Assembly: GCA_946482595.1 (NCBI GenBank)
Contig: CAMLSD010000082.1
Coordinates: forward strand, 1 to 22,830
DNA from: an uncultured Comamonadaceae bacterium
GTDB taxonomy: Bacteria > Pseudomonadota > Gammaproteobacteria > Burkholderiales > Burkholderiaceae
Length of the DNA: 22,830 bases
Direction of reading: 5' to 3'
Under the pieces are notes generated by a model. That model was not told the DNA's origin, did no database searches, and worked only from the letters and a program-made list of their open reading frames with translations. Shown here piece after piece: positions 16,373 to 22,830 of the stretch (positions within the stretch are counted from its first letter, which is position 1; each line of letters begins with the position of its first letter). The translations under genes and the position numbers were made by a program.

Positions 16373-16388
16373 CGCGCAGCGTGACCCG

Positions 16389-16411
16389 GGCCGGTGCCGC
16401 GTGCACCGGCC
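16389..16411 (+). promoter_or_regulatory. Intercistronic stem-loop between the TRAP binding-protein and small-subunit genes
   Basis: GGCCGGTGC (16389-16397) and GCACCGGCC (16403-16411) make a perfect 9-bp stem with a CGCGT loop, 17 nt after the binding-protein stop. Such hairpins often let the binding protein be made in excess over the membrane subunits by protecting upstream mRNA or causing partial termination. A 19-bp imperfect direct repeat (15 of 19 identical) follows at 16418-16436 and 16438-16456. Confidence 0.6.
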
Positions 16412-16465
16412 GCGCTGTTGTCCAAGATCGCCCGAGCTTGTTCAAACTTGCCCGAGGAGTTCGCC

Positions 16466-16978
16466 ATGCCCCTGTGGCTGTCCCGCTGCGCCTCGGCCGT
16501 CACCACCCTCAACCATGGGCTGTTCAAGCTCACGGTGTGGCTGATGGCCGTGGTCGTCCCCGTGATGCTCTATGAAGTGGTGGCCCGGTACGTCTTCAAT
16601 GCGCCCACCGTCTGGGGCATGGAGCTGGCCGTGCTGCTGTTCGGCCCCTATTTCCTGCTGGGCGGCCCCTACCTGCTGCACCTGAAGGGCCACGTTGCCC
16701 TGGACCTCGTGCGGCAGCGGCTCGACGCACGCTGGCAGCGCCGCCTGGACCTGGTGAACTACCCGGTCATCGTGGTGTTCTGCGCCATCCTGCTGTACGC
16801 GAGCGCCCCCTCGGCCTGGAGCGCATGGGCGTACCGCGAGACCAGCTTCTCGGCCTGGAACCCGCCCATCTGGCCGATCAAGGCCACCGTGCCGCTGGCG
16901 CTGGCCCTGATGCTGCTGCAGGCGCTGGCCGAGTGGGCCCGCGCGCTGTTCGCCACCCCGGCGAAGGGGACGGCATGA
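16466..16978 (+). CDS. TRAP transporter small membrane subunit (DctQ family)
   Basis: A 170-residue membrane protein with four hydrophobic segments (about 20-38, 52-68, 95-112 and 133-152), the usual DctQ topology. The conserved first-helix region VVVPVMLYEVVARYVFNAPT and GMELAVLLFGPYFLLGG are family-like, as is the ETSFSAWNPPIWPIKATVPL stretch before the last helix. The ATG at 16466 is preceded by GAGGAG with 6 nt spacing; an in-frame ATG 24 codons earlier would run through the intercistronic stem-loop region and was rejected. The stop overlaps the start of the large subunit (ATGA), so the two are translated together. Confidence 0.92.
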   Translation: MPLWLSRCASAVTTLNHGLFKLTVWLMAVVVPVMLYEVVARYVFNAPTVWGMELAVLLFGPYFLLGGPYLLHLKGHVALDLVRQRLDARWQRRLDLVNYPVIVVFCAILLYASAPSAWSAWAYRETSFSAWNPPIWPIKATVPLALALMLLQALAEWARALFATPAKGTA

Positions 16979-18291
16979 GCTCCAACATGATCCTCGTGGT
17001 GATGTTCGGCAGCCTCACGCTGTTCATGCTCAGCGGCCTGCCGATCGCCTTCGTGCTGGGTGGCCTGTCGCTGCTGTTCACCGTGACGCTGTGGGAAACC
17101 GAAGCCGTCATCGTGCTGGTGCTGCAGATCTTCGACACGATGAAGTCGGAGGCCCTGCTGGCCATCCCGCTGTTCATCCTGATGGCCTGCATCCTCCAGC
17201 GCTCGGGCGTGATCGAGGAGCTCTACCGCGCGATGGAGCTGTGGTTCGGCCGCCTGCGCGGCGGGCTGGCGATCGGCACCGTGATCATCTGCGTGGTGAT
17301 GGCCGCAATGACCGGCGTGGTCGGGGCGGCCGTCACGGCCATGGGCATCCTCGCCCTGCCCGAGATGCTGCGCCGGGGCTACCGGCCGCAGCTCGCACTT
17401 GGCACGATCTGCGCCTCGGGCACGCTGGGCATCCTGATCCCGCCGTCGGTGCTCACCATCGTGTATGCCGTCACGGCCCAGATCTCGATCGGCCAGATGC
17501 TCATTGCCGGCATCGTGCCCGGGCTCATCCTCGCGTCCTTGTACATCGTCTACCTGCTGGTGGTCGGCTGGCTGCGGCCCGACTGGATGCCGCTGGACCC
17601 GCAGGCCCGCCGGGCCCCCTGGGGCGAAAAGCTGCGGGCGTTGCGCGCGCTGGTCTTCCCGTCGATGCTGATCGTGCTGATCCTGGGATCGATCTTCTTC
17701 GGCATCGCCACACCGACCGAGTCGGCCGCGGTGGGTGTGGCCGGGGCGATGATTCCCGCGGCCTTCAAGCGGCGACTGCAGATGCAGATGCTGCGCGAAG
17801 CCGGGGTGGACACGCTCAAGGCCACGTCGATGATCCTGTGGATCACGCTGGGCGCAAAGGCCTACGTCGCGATCTTCACCGGCCTGGGTGGCGCCGACAC
17901 CCTGCTCGCCTTCATCCAGGGCCTGGAGGTGAACCGCTGGGTGATCCTGGGCGCGATGATGCTGCTGCTGGTCTTCCTGGGCACGGTGCTCGACGAGCTG
18001 GGCATCATCCTGCTGACCGTGCCGGTGTTCCTGCCCATCGTGCGCCTGCTCGGCTTCGACGAGATCTGGTTCGGCGTGCTGTATGCCATCACGATCCAGA
18101 TGGGCTACATCAGCCCGCCCTTCGGCTACACGCTGTTCTACATCAAGGGCACGCTGCCGCCCCACATCGGCATGGGCGCGGTCTACGCCGGCGTCATGCC
18201 GTTTTTCGTGCTGCAGTTCGTCGGCCTGCTGATCTGCGCCGCCCTGCCCGACCTCGTGACCTTCCTGCCCAAGCTCATGGCAGCCCGCTGA
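16975..18291 (+). CDS. TRAP transporter large membrane subunit (DctM family)
   Basis: A 438-residue polytopic protein, the transport channel of the TRAP system, with about a dozen hydrophobic segments. Family landmarks include SGLPIAFVLGGLSLLF near the start, AMTGVVGAAVTAMGILALPEM, ASGTLGILIPPSV (the conserved GxxIPPS motif) and GYISPPFGYTLFYIKG near the C-terminus. Length is normal. The start ATG overlaps the small-subunit stop by 4 nt. The gene is followed after 22 nt by the HMG-CoA reductase gene, supporting a common transcript and a common substrate. Confidence 0.95.
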   Translation: MSSNMILVVMFGSLTLFMLSGLPIAFVLGGLSLLFTVTLWETEAVIVLVLQIFDTMKSEALLAIPLFILMACILQRSGVIEELYRAMELWFGRLRGGLAIGTVIICVVMAAMTGVVGAAVTAMGILALPEMLRRGYRPQLALGTICASGTLGILIPPSVLTIVYAVTAQISIGQMLIAGIVPGLILASLYIVYLLVVGWLRPDWMPLDPQARRAPWGEKLRALRALVFPSMLIVLILGSIFFGIATPTESAAVGVAGAMIPAAFKRRLQMQMLREAGVDTLKATSMILWITLGAKAYVAIFTGLGGADTLLAFIQGLEVNRWVILGAMMLLLVFLGTVLDELGIILLTVPVFLPIVRLLGFDEIWFGVLYAITIQMGYISPPFGYTLFYIKGTLPPHIGMGAVYAGVMPFFVLQFVGLLICAALPDLVTFLPKLMAAR

Positions 18292-18313
18292 CCGCACCCG
18301 GAGTCGACCCCCT

Positions 18314-19618
18314 ATGACCACCCCCACCGCCCTTGGCGACCGCCCCCAGCCCAGCAGCCGCATCGCCGGCTTCCACAAGCTCGACATGACCCGACGCATC
18401 GAGACACTGGCGCGTGTCGCCGGGCTCGACGACACCGACCAGGCCCACCTGGCCAACACCGGCAACCTGCCGGCCACCCTGGCCGACCACCTGATCGAGA
18501 ACGTGGTCGGCACGATGAACATCCCGCTGGGCATCGCCACCAACATGCGGATCGATGGCCGCGACCGGCTCATTCCGATGGCCACCGAGGAGTCGTCGGT
18601 GGTGGCCGCGGTGTGCAATGCCGCGCGCCAGTGCCACGCGCAGGGGGGCTTCACGACCTCGATGTCGGGCACGCTGATGATCGCCCAGATCCAGCTCACC
18701 GGCGTGAGCGACCCCGAGCACGCGCGGCTGCGCATCCTGGAGCGGCGTGCCGAAGTGCAGTCGACCTGCGACGAATGCGACCCCATCCTCGTGCAGCTTG
18801 GCGGCGGGTTCCGGGAGCTCGAAGTGCGCGTGATCCAGACCCGCGGTGGCGCCATGGTGATCACCCACCTGATCGTGGACACCCGCGACGCGATGGGCGC
18901 CAACGCGGTGAACACCATGGCCGAGACGCTGGCCCCGCGCATCGCCGCGTGGACCGGCGGACGCACCAACCTGCGCATCCTGTCCAACCTGGCCGACCGC
19001 CGCGTGGCGCGGGCACGCTGCGTGTGGCGCACTGAGGACATCGGCGGCCCGCAGGTGCGCGACGCCATGCTGTCGGCCTATCACTTTGCCGACGCCGACC
19101 CCTACCGCGCCGCCACCCACAACAAGGGCATCATGAACGGTGTCAGCGCGGTGGTGCTGGCCACCGGCAACGACACCCGAGCAGTGGAAGCTGGCGCCCA
19201 TGCCTACGCCGCGCGCCACGGGCACTACGGCAGCCTGAGCGCCTGGGAGGCCACGCCCGAAGGTGACCTGGCCGGCTCGATCGAGCTGCCGATGGCTGTG
19301 GGCCTGGTGGGCGGCGCCACGCGCCTGCACCCGACCGCGAAGCTGGCGCTGAAGATCCTGGACGTGCAGACGGCCGAAGAACTGGCCCGCGTGATCGCGG
19401 CAGTGGGCCTGGCGCAGAACTTCTCGGCGATGAAGGCGCTGGCCACCACCGGCATCCAGAAGGGGCACATGGCCCTGCACGCACAGAACATTGCGATGAT
19501 GGCCGGCGCCGTCGGCGACGAGGTCACCCAGGTCGCGCAGGCCCTCGTCGCGCAGGGCCGGGTGCGCCTGGACCTGGCCGAGGCCGAGCTGGCACGGCTG
19601 CGCCAGGCCGGCGCCTGA
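18314..19618 (+). CDS. mvaA: Hydroxymethylglutaryl-CoA reductase, class II (degradative)
   Basis: A 434-residue cytoplasmic enzyme very similar in motif order to Pseudomonas mevalonii HMG-CoA reductase, which runs in the oxidative direction: mevalonate + CoA + 2 NAD+ to HMG-CoA. By alignment from memory, the catalytic residues are Glu93 (TEESSVVAA), Lys271 (THNKGIMNG), Asp287 (GNDTRAVEAGAHAY) and His385 (GHMALHA). The dinucleotide site DAMGANAVNTMAE is at 192-204 and IENVVGT at 61-67. No membrane domain is present, as expected for class II. GGAG lies 10 nt upstream of the ATG. As the last gene of the TRAP operon it implies mevalonate catabolism; the next enzyme, HMG-CoA lyase, is not encoded in this window and must be elsewhere. 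A biosynthetic role is unlikely, since most bacteria of this type make isoprenoids by the MEP pathway. Confidence 0.96.
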   Translation: MTTPTALGDRPQPSSRIAGFHKLDMTRRIETLARVAGLDDTDQAHLANTGNLPATLADHLIENVVGTMNIPLGIATNMRIDGRDRLIPMATEESSVVAAVCNAARQCHAQGGFTTSMSGTLMIAQIQLTGVSDPEHARLRILERRAEVQSTCDECDPILVQLGGGFRELEVRVIQTRGGAMVITHLIVDTRDAMGANAVNTMAETLAPRIAAWTGGRTNLRILSNLADRRVARARCVWRTEDIGGPQVRDAMLSAYHFADADPYRAATHNKGIMNGVSAVVLATGNDTRAVEAGAHAYAARHGHYGSLSAWEATPEGDLAGSIELPMAVGLVGGATRLHPTAKLALKILDVQTAEELARVIAAVGLAQNFSAMKALATTGIQKGHMALHAQNIAMMAGAVGDEVTQVAQALVAQGRVRLDLAEAELARLRQAGA

Positions 19619-20245
19619 GGGCGGGAGCCGCCGAAGGCCACGCCGTGCGGCGCAGCCGGCACTTGCGGCGACTGAATCACGCAAGCGGGCACGGGTCGGG
19701 GCCTGTGCCTATCCATGTCCACGCACATGATGGTCAACCGCAGCTTCCCGGCTTCAGCCCTGGCTGAATCGAAAGGGCGCACGGAGTCGCCCCAAAGCGA
19801 CATCCGCCACACGGCCAGCACAGCGTCGACTGCGCCGGATGGATGTCTGATCAGACCTGCCGGCAGGCTCGCCTGCAACCCCGCGCCGAAGCGCGTTCAT
19901 GACCTGGAGGCGGGCGGAGCGATGCGTCCAGAATTGACCGACCCAATGCCTTGGGCGTGCCGCGCCCCATACCGCGAGTCGGCGTTCGCTACGCCTTGGG
20001 CCGGACGCGCTCGTGGCAGGCAAGCACATGAGAAAGTTGTGCTACAAGACGCAGGTCTCCCGCCTCATGCCAATGTCGTCAGTCAGCGCAAGCCATGCAA
20101 TCTGGTCGTGCGTTTCGCGGTCGGTAGCGCTGCAACCCGCCCGGTGTCCGTGAGCCCGGCGGTTTGAGTAGGCCGAATGTTGGCATCGGGACTTGTAGGT
20201 TGAATTCACGTCAGGCCGCACGGCCAAATCTAATCGGAGCTCAGC
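19619..20245. other. 627-bp stretch without a supported gene; several small palindromes
   Basis: No reading frame here has family-like composition or a good ribosome binding site. It contains a possible weak terminator for mvaA (GGCACGGG 19688-19695 with CCTGTGCC 19702-19709, 7 of 8 pairs plus a wobble), two abutting perfect 12-bp palindromes at 19845-19867 (GTCTGATCAGAC and CCTGCCGGCAGG sharing one base), and a small hairpin at 19981-19995. GC content falls toward the right end, marking entry to the cassette region. The ribosome binding site of the next gene is GGAG at 20236-20239. No integron integrase remnant or clear attI was recognised. Confidence 0.6.
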
Positions 20246-20704
20246 ATGACTTCGGTGATACGGGTTCAGTTCGCCGCCATGATCGCCGCACCGGCCCAGA
20301 TCGTCTGGCACCACATCACTTCTCCCGACAGCTACAAGGACTGGACATCGGTGTTTGCCGAAGGCTCTCACTTCCAGGGCTCATGGGAGCCAGGAGCGAA
20401 GATTCTGTTCCTCTCACCGAGCGGCGACGGGATGGTCTCGGAAATCGCTGAGAGCCGAAAGAATGAGTTCATCTCCATTCGGCATCTGGGCTTCATCTCA
20501 AACGGTGTCGAAGACACCGAAAGCGAGACTGTCCGAGCCTGGGCTCCCGCGTATGAGAACTACACGCTCGTACCTGTTCAAGAAGGCACAAAGATTGTTG
20601 TCGATCAAGACGTCACTGCCGAGTGGGAGGAGCACTTGAGTCAGGCATGGCCCAAAGCACTCGAACGCCTCAAGCACCTGAGTGAGCAAACGAGTGCGGC
20701 CTAA
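20246..20704 (+). CDS. SRPBCC-domain protein (START/AHSA1-like), integron cassette gene
   Basis: A 152-residue protein with the outline of the SRPBCC helix-grip fold: MIAAPAQIVWHHITSPDSYK near the N-terminus (the W.I.P.-type first helix), GSWEPGAKILFLSPSGDGM in the middle, and a C-terminal amphipathic helix with EWEEHLSQAWPKALERLKHL. Such proteins bind hydrophobic ligands in a central cavity; a few are enzymes or stress proteins, so no specific function is given. GGAG lies 6 nt before the ATG. Its TAA stop is embedded in the first core box (GCCTAAC) of an attC site, the arrangement expected for an integron gene cassette. Codon use and GC are clearly less extreme than in the flanking genes, suggesting acquisition. 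Confidence 0.85.
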   Translation: MTSVIRVQFAAMIAAPAQIVWHHITSPDSYKDWTSVFAEGSHFQGSWEPGAKILFLSPSGDGMVSEIAESRKNEFISIRHLGFISNGVEDTESETVRAWAPAYENYTLVPVQEGTKIVVDQDVTAEWEEHLSQAWPKALERLKHLSEQTSAA

Positions 20705-20824
20705 CCATTCGGTCAATGCGACAGCCAATAGCATGGTGCCTGGCCCGCGAAGCACCGCGGCCTATCATGTGCTGCGCGGGCCAGGCACCATGCTGTCGTC
20801 TGCGCGTTACCTCAGACGTTAGGC
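20699..20824 (+). mobile_element. Integron attC recombination site
   Basis: The site is bounded by GCCTAAC (20699-20705, RYYYAAC consensus) and its exact complement GTTAGGC (20818-20824, GTTRRRY). Between them a long imperfect stem includes a perfect 20-bp inverted repeat (20730-20749 with 20775-20794) and an inner 5-bp stem (20751-20755 with 20769-20773) separated by an unpaired purine pair, with a 13-nt terminal loop. Extra-helical bases and an asymmetric bulge near the L boxes (around 20712-20724 and 20796-20810) are as expected for a site read as folded single strand. At 126 bp it is in the long size class of chromosomal integron sites. Orientation places cassette genes on the + strand. 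Confidence 0.85.
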
Positions 20825-20831
20825 GTCACAG

Positions 20832-21389
20832 GTGGAATTCCGTCTCATCTACGAAGGTCCGCTGAAGGGGCAGGGCGCGAAGTCCTTGGACAAGTGGGGC
20901 ATTCGCAGGGCGCTGCACCCACAGCTTGAGCGTCTGTGGCAAACGCGACCGCTCAGCGACGCTGCCCCCACTTTGTTGGCGCATCCAGCGCAACCTGCAA
21001 AGGTGTCGGTCATCGTCGAGAAGGGTGGCCGGCTCTTCGCTCCACTGGTCAGCCAGAGACTGAATCTCTACGCCGAGGTCTCTGTGCTCTTGTTTCGGCA
21101 ACAACCTCGTGGAACTCTGATCACCGATGGCGGTGATCTCGACAACAGACTAAAGACACTCCTAGACGGTCTGCGAGTGCCCCACGGTGCACTCGAAGGT
21201 CAGCCAGAGAACCCCGAAGACCCCGATCCAAACCCATTCTTCTGTCTTCTTGAGGATGATTCCCTGGTCACCAAGGTCTCCGTGGAATCTGAACAACTTC
21301 TGCGCCCGGCTAGCCCGGAAGATGTGGTTGCCATCATTGCGGTGCACGTCAAGAAGACGGTGCTTTCATTCGCGAACATGGCGCTGTAG
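20832..21389 (+). CDS. RusA-like nuclease-domain protein, second cassette gene
   Basis: A 185-residue protein starting at GTG only 7 nt after the attC end; no ribosome binding site is visible, which is common in cassettes. Residues 101-112 (GDLDNRLKTLLD) and the acidic pair at 142-143 (LEDDSLVTKV) reproduce the D-x-D-N...K...D...DD...V pattern of RusA-type Holliday junction resolvases, whose three metal-binding aspartates would be Asp102, Asp104 and one of Asp142/143. The N-terminal 95 residues are longer than in RusA (about 120 residues in total), and a 20-residue acidic/proline insert (ENPEDPDPNP) sits between the two motifs. Function as a resolvase is an inference from motifs only; it could be a catalytically diverged relative. 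Lower GC than the chromosome around it. Confidence 0.7.
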   Translation: MEFRLIYEGPLKGQGAKSLDKWGIRRALHPQLERLWQTRPLSDAAPTLLAHPAQPAKVSVIVEKGGRLFAPLVSQRLNLYAEVSVLLFRQQPRGTLITDGGDLDNRLKTLLDGLRVPHGALEGQPENPEDPDPNPFFCLLEDDSLVTKVSVESEQLLRPASPEDVVAIIAVHVKKTVLSFANMAL

Positions 21390-21464
21390 CCGAGTGACGC
21401 CCCTCAAGAAACACCCTCCAAGTAGTTGATTTCATTGACGGTATCGCGATGGCCTGACGCTCGA
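21390..21464. other. Cassette end without attC; hairpin at 21451-21471
   Basis: After the second cassette gene no RYYYAAC/GTTRRRY pair is found, so its attC appears lost. GGCCTGA (21451-21457) and TCAGGCC (21465-21471) form a 7-bp stem with a 7-nt loop; its right arm covers the stop codon of the leftward transposase-like remnant, so it may be that gene's terminator or part of an insertion sequence end. Confidence 0.45.
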
Positions 21465-21612
21465 TCAGGCCGTTGGCGTTTCAGGCACCAGCTTCATGCC
21501 GAGCTGTTGGGCGCGCCGGCTGAGGCTGGCCACGACGCGGGCGGTAGCGCCCCTCGAAGTAGTCCTGGCGCTGGTCCTTGTATTCGTGCCCCCGGGTCAG
21601 CATCGGGTTGAC
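21465..21612 (-). pseudogene. Frameshifted C-terminal remnant of a transposase-like protein
   Basis: Read leftward, one frame gives NPMLTRGHEYKDQRQDYFEG then RYR up to about 21541; a +1 shift then continues as RVVASLSRRAQQLGMKLVPE and TPTA-stop at 21465. Joined, this resembles C-termini I associate with insertion-sequence transposases (aromatic/acidic DYFE stretch, then LxxRAxxLGxxLVP). I cannot name the IS family. Upstream of NPML the sequence is a GC-rich run without similarity, so only about 45 codons survive. One extra C around 21538-21541 would account for the shift. Confidence 0.4.
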
Positions 21613-21791
21613 CTGCGGGCGCGCCGCCCGTTTGCCCCGCGGCCGCCCCCCGCCCTGCCCCCGTCCAGGCTCATGGTCCATTGGACAAGACCAGGGCTTG
21701 TGTCGCCCGCATTGATCCCTTACCCTGTGGCTGACCGGTGTGCCCACGCATGATCCGGCGAGCCACTCGCCGGGCCCTCAGGAGAGTGCCA
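21613..21791. promoter_or_regulatory. Leader region of the EF-G-like gene with a compact hairpin
   Basis: A GC-rich run (about 21615-21665) is followed by a leader containing CCGGCGAG (21755-21762), a CCA loop and CTCGCCGG (21766-21773): a perfect 8-bp stem ending 7 nt before the AGGAGA ribosome binding site (21781-21786). It could affect translation or mRNA stability. An 11-bp near-palindrome, GTCCA-T-TGGAC, lies at 21676-21686. No confident promoter boxes. Confidence 0.45.
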
Positions 21792-22830
21792 TGCCCAGCC
21801 CGTCCTCCCGCGACACCGCGGCCATCCGTACGCTTGCCCTGGTCGGGCAAGCGGCCGTCGGCAAGACCAGCCTGGTCGAAAGCCTGCTGCACCGCGCCGG
21901 GATGATCGGTGCGCCCGGCAGCCTGGAACGAGGCTCGACGGTGTGCGATTTCGACCCGCTGGAGCGCAAGTACCAGCACTCGCTCACGTCCTCATTGGTG
22001 CACCTGGACCACCGCGAGACCCGGCTGCACCTGATCGACACCCCGGGCTACCCGGACTTCCTTGGTCAGTCGCTGGCCGCACTCGAGGCGGTGGAAACCG
22101 CCGCGGTGGTCGTCAGCGCGACCGCAGGCATCGAGACCATGACGCGACGCATGATGGACTGGGCGGGCCGGCGCGGCCTGTGCCGCATGCTCATCGTCAA
22201 CAAGATCGATGCCCAGGGCGTGGACCTGCCCGATCTGGTGGCGCAGCTGCGGGAGGCCTTCGGCAAGGAGTGCCTCCCGCTCAACCTGCCCGCCCAAGGC
22301 GGCACCCAGGTGGTCGACTGCTTCTTCAATCCGTCCGGCGAGGCGGATTTTTCATCTGTGGAGGCCGCTCATCGCGCGCTGGTGGAGCAAGTGGTGGAAG
22401 TCGATCCGGCCTTTGTCGAACGCTACCTGGAAGAAGGCGACGTCGACCCGGCCGAACTGCATGCCCCGCTGGAGCAGGCGCTGCGCGAGGGCCATCTGAT
22501 TCCGATCTGTTTCGTCTCGGCGCGCAATGGGGCTGGGGTGGCCGAGCTGCTGGATGTGCTGGTGCGGCTCATGCCCAACCCGACGGAAGGCAACCCGCCG
22601 CAGTTCCTCAAGGGGGAAGGCGAGCAGGCCCGCCCGTTGCAGGCGGTGCCTGACCCGTCGCAGCATGTGCTGGCCCATGTGTTCAAGGTCACGGTCGACC
22701 CCTATGTGGGCAAGATGGGGGTGTTTCGCATCCATCAGGGCACCGTCACACGCGACACGCAGCTCTACATCGGCGATGCGCGCAAGCCCTTCAAGGTGGG
22801 CCACCTGTTCATGCTGCAGGGCAAGGACCA
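21792..22830 (+). CDS. EF-G-like translational GTPase (FusA2 type), 3' end beyond window
   Basis: The visible 346 codons encode the GTPase domain and the start of domain II of an elongation factor G paralogue. G1 is GQAAVGKT (19-26), G3 is DTPGYPDF (83-90), G4 is NKID (137-140). Where true EF-G has RGITI in switch I, this protein has YQHSLTSSL (about 61-69), so the Mg-coordinating threonine position is Ser; this variant switch is typical, from family knowledge, of EF-G-like proteins that coexist with the main EF-G. Domain II begins around residue 300 (AHVFKVTVDPYVGKMGVFRI). AGGAGA lies 5 nt before the ATG. The role of these paralogues is poorly defined (ribosome-associated GTPase). No overlap with the cassette genes; codon use returns to the chromosomal high-GC pattern. 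Confidence 0.9.

Noticed and set aside
16759..19068. 769-codon leftward open frame
   Set aside because: Antisense to the TRAP subunits and mvaA, His/Gln/Arg-rich shadow composition, no recognisable domain.
18314..19618. Biosynthetic (class I) HMG-CoA reductase
   Set aside because: Motifs and operon context match the degradative class II enzyme; no membrane or linker domain.
19715..20167. 150-codon rightward open frame after mvaA
   Set aside because: No ribosome binding site, no domain-like pattern, mixed composition; judged non-coding.
20199..20205. GTTGAAT as the end of an upstream attC
   Set aside because: Fits GTTRRRY, but no matching RYYYAAC partner or long stem was found to its left.
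21506..21512. GTTGGGC as the end of a second attC
   Set aside because: It lies inside the transposase-like remnant and has no complementary box or stem upstream.

Overview
The window reads as a high-GC (about two-thirds G+C by eye) betaproteobacterial chromosome segment, most likely Burkholderiales (Comamonadaceae or a Leptothrix/Ideonella/Rubrivivax-type lineage). That placement rests on codon bias, on the mix of families (LIV-type ABC importers, TRAP transporters, a tannase-family lipoprotein, PucR and MocR regulators) and on tight ATGA-coupled operons. No rRNA, tRNA or CRISPR array was seen.

Region A (1-10615) looks like one catabolic regulon. A leftward operon encodes an SDR dehydrogenase, the LIV-type ABC importer livH-livM-livG-livF, a beta-keto-acid cleavage enzyme (BKACE/DUF849) and a second SDR that runs off the left edge. 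A divergent PucR-type regulator with a GAF domain (6221-8182) sits at its head. A second leftward unit (10468-8433) encodes the periplasmic binding protein missing from the first operon, plus a third SDR. Upstream of both leftward units is the same composite site (ATGTG-N9-CACAT-N14-ATGT, 6096-6140 and 10571-10615), which I take to be the operator tying them together. A 186-bp nested palindromic element (8258-8443) lies between the regulator and the third SDR and supplies that SDR's stop codon.

Region B (10799-13714) has a lipoprotein of the tannase/feruloyl esterase family, divergent from the binding protein across the second composite site, followed by an AraC-family regulator. An ester hydrolase, an importer, dehydrogenases and a C-C cleavage enzyme could form one route: release an acid from an ester, import it, oxidise it to a beta-keto acid, then cleave it with acetyl-CoA to acetoacetate plus an acyl-CoA. 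The substrate is unknown.

Region C (13701-19618) is a MocR/GntR-aminotransferase regulator divergent from a TRAP transporter operon (binding protein, small and large membrane subunits) that ends in a class II, degradative HMG-CoA reductase. This is best explained as mevalonate uptake and catabolism. Three copies of ACTGTGCCCA and a 16-bp palindrome lie in the divergent promoter region. HMG-CoA lyase is not in the window.

Region D (19619-21791) is foreign-looking and lower in GC. It holds a 627-bp stretch without a convincing gene, an SRPBCC-domain gene whose stop codon lies inside a well-formed 126-bp integron attC site, a second cassette-like gene with a RusA-type resolvase signature, and a frameshifted transposase-like C-terminal remnant. 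No integron integrase is present. Region E (21792-end) is the 5' part of an EF-G-like GTPase gene with a compact hairpin just upstream of its ribosome binding site.
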